Below, piece after piece: positions 61,330-64,000 of a stretch of 64,000 nucleotides of DNA. The DNA comes from Sindora glabra (taxonomy: Eukaryota; Streptophyta; Magnoliopsida; Fabales; Fabaceae): the NCBI GenBank assembly GCA_020226215.1, contig CM035236.1, positions 47,553,057-47,617,056 on the forward strand, in the 5' to 3' direction. The translations under genes were made by a program, and so were the position numbers. Within the stretch, counting starts at the first letter, position 1; each line of letters starts with the position of its first letter. The notes below the pieces were generated by a model. The model did no database searches, was not told the DNA's origin, and saw only the letters and a program-made list of their open reading frames with translations.

Positions 61330-61604
61330 AATTAAATCTATTTATGTATGAAATTAAGGCTATAATTGAGGTTATTTAACGATTTTCATAGCCTTTATCA
61401 TAGATTATCATAAATTAAAAAGATTAGAGGTACTAAATTCATAGTCAAATATTCAAGTATCAACCCTTTCTTAATCGTTTTGCTATAAAATATTTTTAGA
61501 CAGATAGGGAAATTTATTAAAAAGAATATTAGAAATATTAAACAGATCAGGCGTATTAGTAATATTGTTTATTCCTACTTTAAGCATAATTCTTGCTATA
61601 AATA
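61330..61604 (+). promoter_or_regulatory. Upstream region and TATA box of the 62.1-kb defensin-like exon
   Basis: The stretch 61330-61480 matches 20940-21080. TATAAATA at 61597-61604 and TCATTTCATCCAAG (about 61623-61636) match the promoter blocks of the genes at 9206 and 21634. Here the leader is separated from the ATG by an extra 428 bases (61637-62064). Confidence 0.55.
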
Positions 61605-61636
61605 TAATCCAAGTCGTGGATCTCATTTCATCCAAG

Positions 61637-62064
61637 TAAAAGATGCAAAATATTTTTTAATGAATTACCATTAATTGGGTCTTTTATTTTCTTTTATTTA
61701 AAATGGGTTGACTCTGACCCTATAATTATAATGTTGGGCCCATTTTTTGTTATTATTTTTATAGAATAAAAATACTTAATGGGTTGATGTGTTTAGTAGG
61801 AAGTGTAGACCTTCAATCAGCTAAGTTTTTTATGAGTGTGCCTAGCAGGGTTTTCAGGTTAGATTTCCTAACCACTCTACACTCTAATCATAATTATAAA
61901 AAATACTTTGCGAAGGAAATATTAAACTTTTGTTCATTAATTAATTCATATTTCATCATGGCGAACACATATACACTATCTAATTCAATTTTCTAGAATC
62001 ATGTATTTTATATTTTTAATTTATGTAAGTTTTTATCCTATATGAATAATTTTTGCTTATAAAG
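61637..62064. mobile_element. 428-base insertion (or intron) in the 5' leader of a defensin-like gene
   Basis: The paralogue reads CATCCAAG directly into AATTTCCC. Here 428 bases lie between CATCCAAG and AATCTCCC. The insertion is flanked by AAG on both sides (61634-61636 and 62062-62064), and its ends show weak inverted similarity ('gcaaaatatt' against 'gcaaaaattatt'). It could be a small DNA element with a 3-bp duplication, or a leader intron since it starts (A)GTAAAAG and ends AG. The open frame 61784-61996 inside has no known motif. Confidence 0.45.
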
Positions 62065-62106
62065 AATCTCCCTTCACACATTTTTAAATAAAATATTTTT
62101 CAAAGG

Positions 62107-62164
62107 ATGATGAAATTTTCTTTAAAAGTTGCTTGCTTGCTGGTTTTATTTTTGATTGCAAGTG
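62107..62164 (+). pseudogene. Orphan signal-peptide exon of a defensin-like gene
   Basis: MMKFSLKVACLLVLFLIAS is nearly identical to the first exon of the 21.6-kb copy, and is followed by GTAATGAC at the conserved phase-1 donor. The intron start ('ttttctttcgat') is also conserved. I could not find a cysteine-rich second exon in the remaining 1.8 kb, whereas paralogous introns are about 0.5-0.7 kb. The gene is therefore probably truncated; a second exon beyond the right edge is unlikely but possible. Confidence 0.6.
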
Positions 62165-62169
62165 GTAAT

Positions 62170-63630
62170 GACATTTTCTTTCGATAAGGAAAGATTTCCT
62201 AGCGTTTTAATATGTTATTTTAAAGATGATTTTCTTCATCTTTTGCTTTTGAAACTAATATTTATTAATCTTCATTTGAATTTGCCCAGTTATCTCGAAT
62301 CGATTACGTCAGACATTGGTTGGTTTTAGATAAAAGGCAATTTATACTCTATTTATTTTCTCAGGAGATATCCTTTAAAATCTCATTTATATGTGTAAAA
62401 ATAACGGTATTTTACGTCAACTATATGCATTATTGTGATGAATAAAATAGTACATAATGACATCCCAATGGACAAAATAATCATGTAAAGTTCAACAATT
62501 AAAACGTTTCCTATGATTATAAGTTTTAATAACTATAATTACAAGTAAATGAGAGGGTTTTGAGAAGATATATTTCAATAAAACTAATGGAGTGTTAATT
62601 AAACTTCCTTATTTTCTTTTATAAATTTTTTAATGGAAGATAACTTCCAATAAAATTGGTAAAACAATATTTTTATCATTTGTTACGACATTGTTTTACA
62701 ATTTGTTAATACTTATTAAAAATTTTCATCTCAATTTTATTTTTGAGAAAACTACCAAAAAGCCCACTAAAATATTATTTAGTGTTATTAATCCTTTTGA
62801 AGTTTCAAACCTTTCAAGTAACCCACTCATAATTTAAAAAAATTGAAAATATTAACAATTTAATATAAAAAAAAGGAAAAAAAAGGCATGTGAGTTACAC
62901 ATAATTGTTTCTAATTATTTTTAATATGAATTTAGTTTGTTTGTGAGGAGAAATTCATGGATGCTCTAATATATGATAGTAAGGTTCATTGTCTTTCACC
63001 ACCTATTTTTTAGGTTGGATTTCCATTGCAAGCAATTTGAAAGAGTGAGATGATCTATAGTTGCACCATTATAAGCCTTCAAAGATGCCAGTGAGCCATT
63101 GTAAGCCCTCAGAATGGTTTGGAAGCCATGGTTTTGGAGTGAAGCAACTTAGCTAACTTCTACATTTTTTATTTAAAAAAAATGTCCCCTCCTACAAAAA
63201 ATGTCTTGCAATAAGATAAATTGATCGTTAATATAGAGGGGAAGATTACAATGGCCACGTTTGGGTTCCTGAAACTTGGACATGTGGGATTGCCACGTCT
63301 ATATTTAGCAGAGCAGAAATCAATATTCATTTGATAATATAGATTGGGAAAAATTGTAAAAATAGCCTTGGTCCAAGTCATAAGGAAAGGATAAATCTTT
63401 TCATGTCAATTTTTTATCATCAATCAAGTCATTGTTCATATTAGAAAATGAATTTTGCAGATGAAATTGAAAGAAAGGAGAAATTCGTCTAAACCTTTAA
63501 GAGGTTGCTTCCACTTAGAACGGTGGTCAGCAGTCAAGACTTAAGAGAGAAATGATATAGTGTCGATTCTTTTTATATCTCATTCCAATTTAGGTTTGTC
63601 ATTCTTACAACAATCCTCTTTTCTGCATTC
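62170..63630. other. Intronic or intergenic DNA, nothing recognised
   Basis: No cysteine-rich exon was found on the plus strand. The open frame on the minus strand at 63169-63381 has no recognised motif. From 63060 to 63115 the phrase 'gccattgtaagccctcag' is roughly repeated twice. Confidence 0.35.
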
Positions 63631-63639
63631 GTAGTTCGA

Positions 63640-63906
63640 GTGGAGTGCTTGGATTTTTCATATTCTTCTTTCCATATTGAAGATAGGAAAAATTTCACGT
63701 CTAACACACAGCACAGGTCACAACAAGCATCTACAAAAACCATTGCGATTACTCTGTCGTGGTTTGCTTTTCTCCAACAGTCGGCACTTGCAGCAGTGGT
63801 GACTCGGGCCGCTCATCAGTGGAACAACATCTACGATGCAAATCATAGACATTTGCCATGTCATAGCCGAATCAGTAAGGATGCGCAATGCACAAACAAT
63901 TTTTAG
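63640..63906 (+). CDS. Unrecognised 88-codon open frame, higher GC than surroundings
   Basis: The frame starts MECLDFSYSSFHIED and ends CTNNF, with no signal peptide, membrane segment or known motif. A mildly hydrophobic stretch lies in the middle (ITLSWFAFLQQSALAAVV). Base composition is visibly less AT-rich than its neighbours, which may point to an exon or an old insertion. I do not recognise it, and it may be non-coding. Confidence 0.15.
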   Translation: MECLDFSYSSFHIEDRKNFTSNTQHRSQQASTKTIAITLSWFAFLQQSALAAVVTRAAHQWNNIYDANHRHLPCHSRISKDAQCTNNF

Positions 63907-64000
63907 GTGTCAATTAACAAATTCGTAAAGTTGATGCCCTTATTATTAGCTTTCTACAATCATCAATTACTATTTCTATAATGGCAATAGGAAATTTAAA

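Noticed and set aside
63640..63906. Cys-rich reading on the minus strand of the higher-GC block
   Set aside because: The cysteines are not in a defensin-like spacing, and there is no signal peptide or splice site match.

Overview
This is a piece of a plant nuclear genome, most likely a dicot. It is very AT-rich, full of plant-type transposable elements (Ty3/gypsy LTR elements primed by initiator tRNA-Met, an L1-type LINE carrying an RNase H domain, CACTA-like, Mutator-like and Stowaway-like elements), and it holds a small family of two-exon secreted cysteine-rich (defensin-like) peptide genes. There are no operons, rRNA or tRNA genes, or CRISPR arrays, and no long intact open reading frame. 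The only gene that looks intact is a 72-residue defensin-like precursor on the minus strand (8269..9206).

Layout. 1-6 kb: degenerate AT-rich tandem repeats, microsatellites and a direct duplication. 6.2-9.3 kb: a ruined defensin-like exon followed by the intact defensin-like gene with its TATA box. 11.5-15.9 kb: CACTA-like copy 1 with exact ends and a TCA target duplication. 16-21.4 kb: a SINE-like segment, Stowaway-like MITEs and a probable solo gypsy LTR. 21.5-24.4 kb: a defensin-like pseudogene whose second exon is split by a 2.07-kb Mutator-like foldback element with a perfect 9-bp target duplication. 24.8-50.8 kb: four elements nested one inside another. An L1 LINE (minus strand) is split by CACTA-like copy 2 (28183..50021, TSD AGC). 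That copy is split by an old Ty3/gypsy element (31850..49402), which is itself split by a younger Tekay/Del-like Ty3/gypsy element (36458..47167, TSD GATGC). CACTA-like copy 3 begins at 50800, still inside the LINE ORF1. 55.3 kb: an orphan defensin-like second exon. 56.4 kb: remains of tandem RNase H1 N-terminal (viroplasmin-like) domains. 58-61 kb: non-autonomous repeats. 62.1 kb: an orphan defensin-like first exon with its promoter.

The defensin-like loci at 9.2, 21.6 and 62.1 kb share a promoter block (TATAAATA, then TCATTTCATCCAAG, then the ATG) and the same splice donor position. Several non-coding blocks are also repeated around them, so the window reads as a tandemly duplicated peptide-gene locus that transposons have since broken up. 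All coordinates come from reading by eye. Exact ends are stated only where a target duplication or a terminal motif supports them; the others are approximate.
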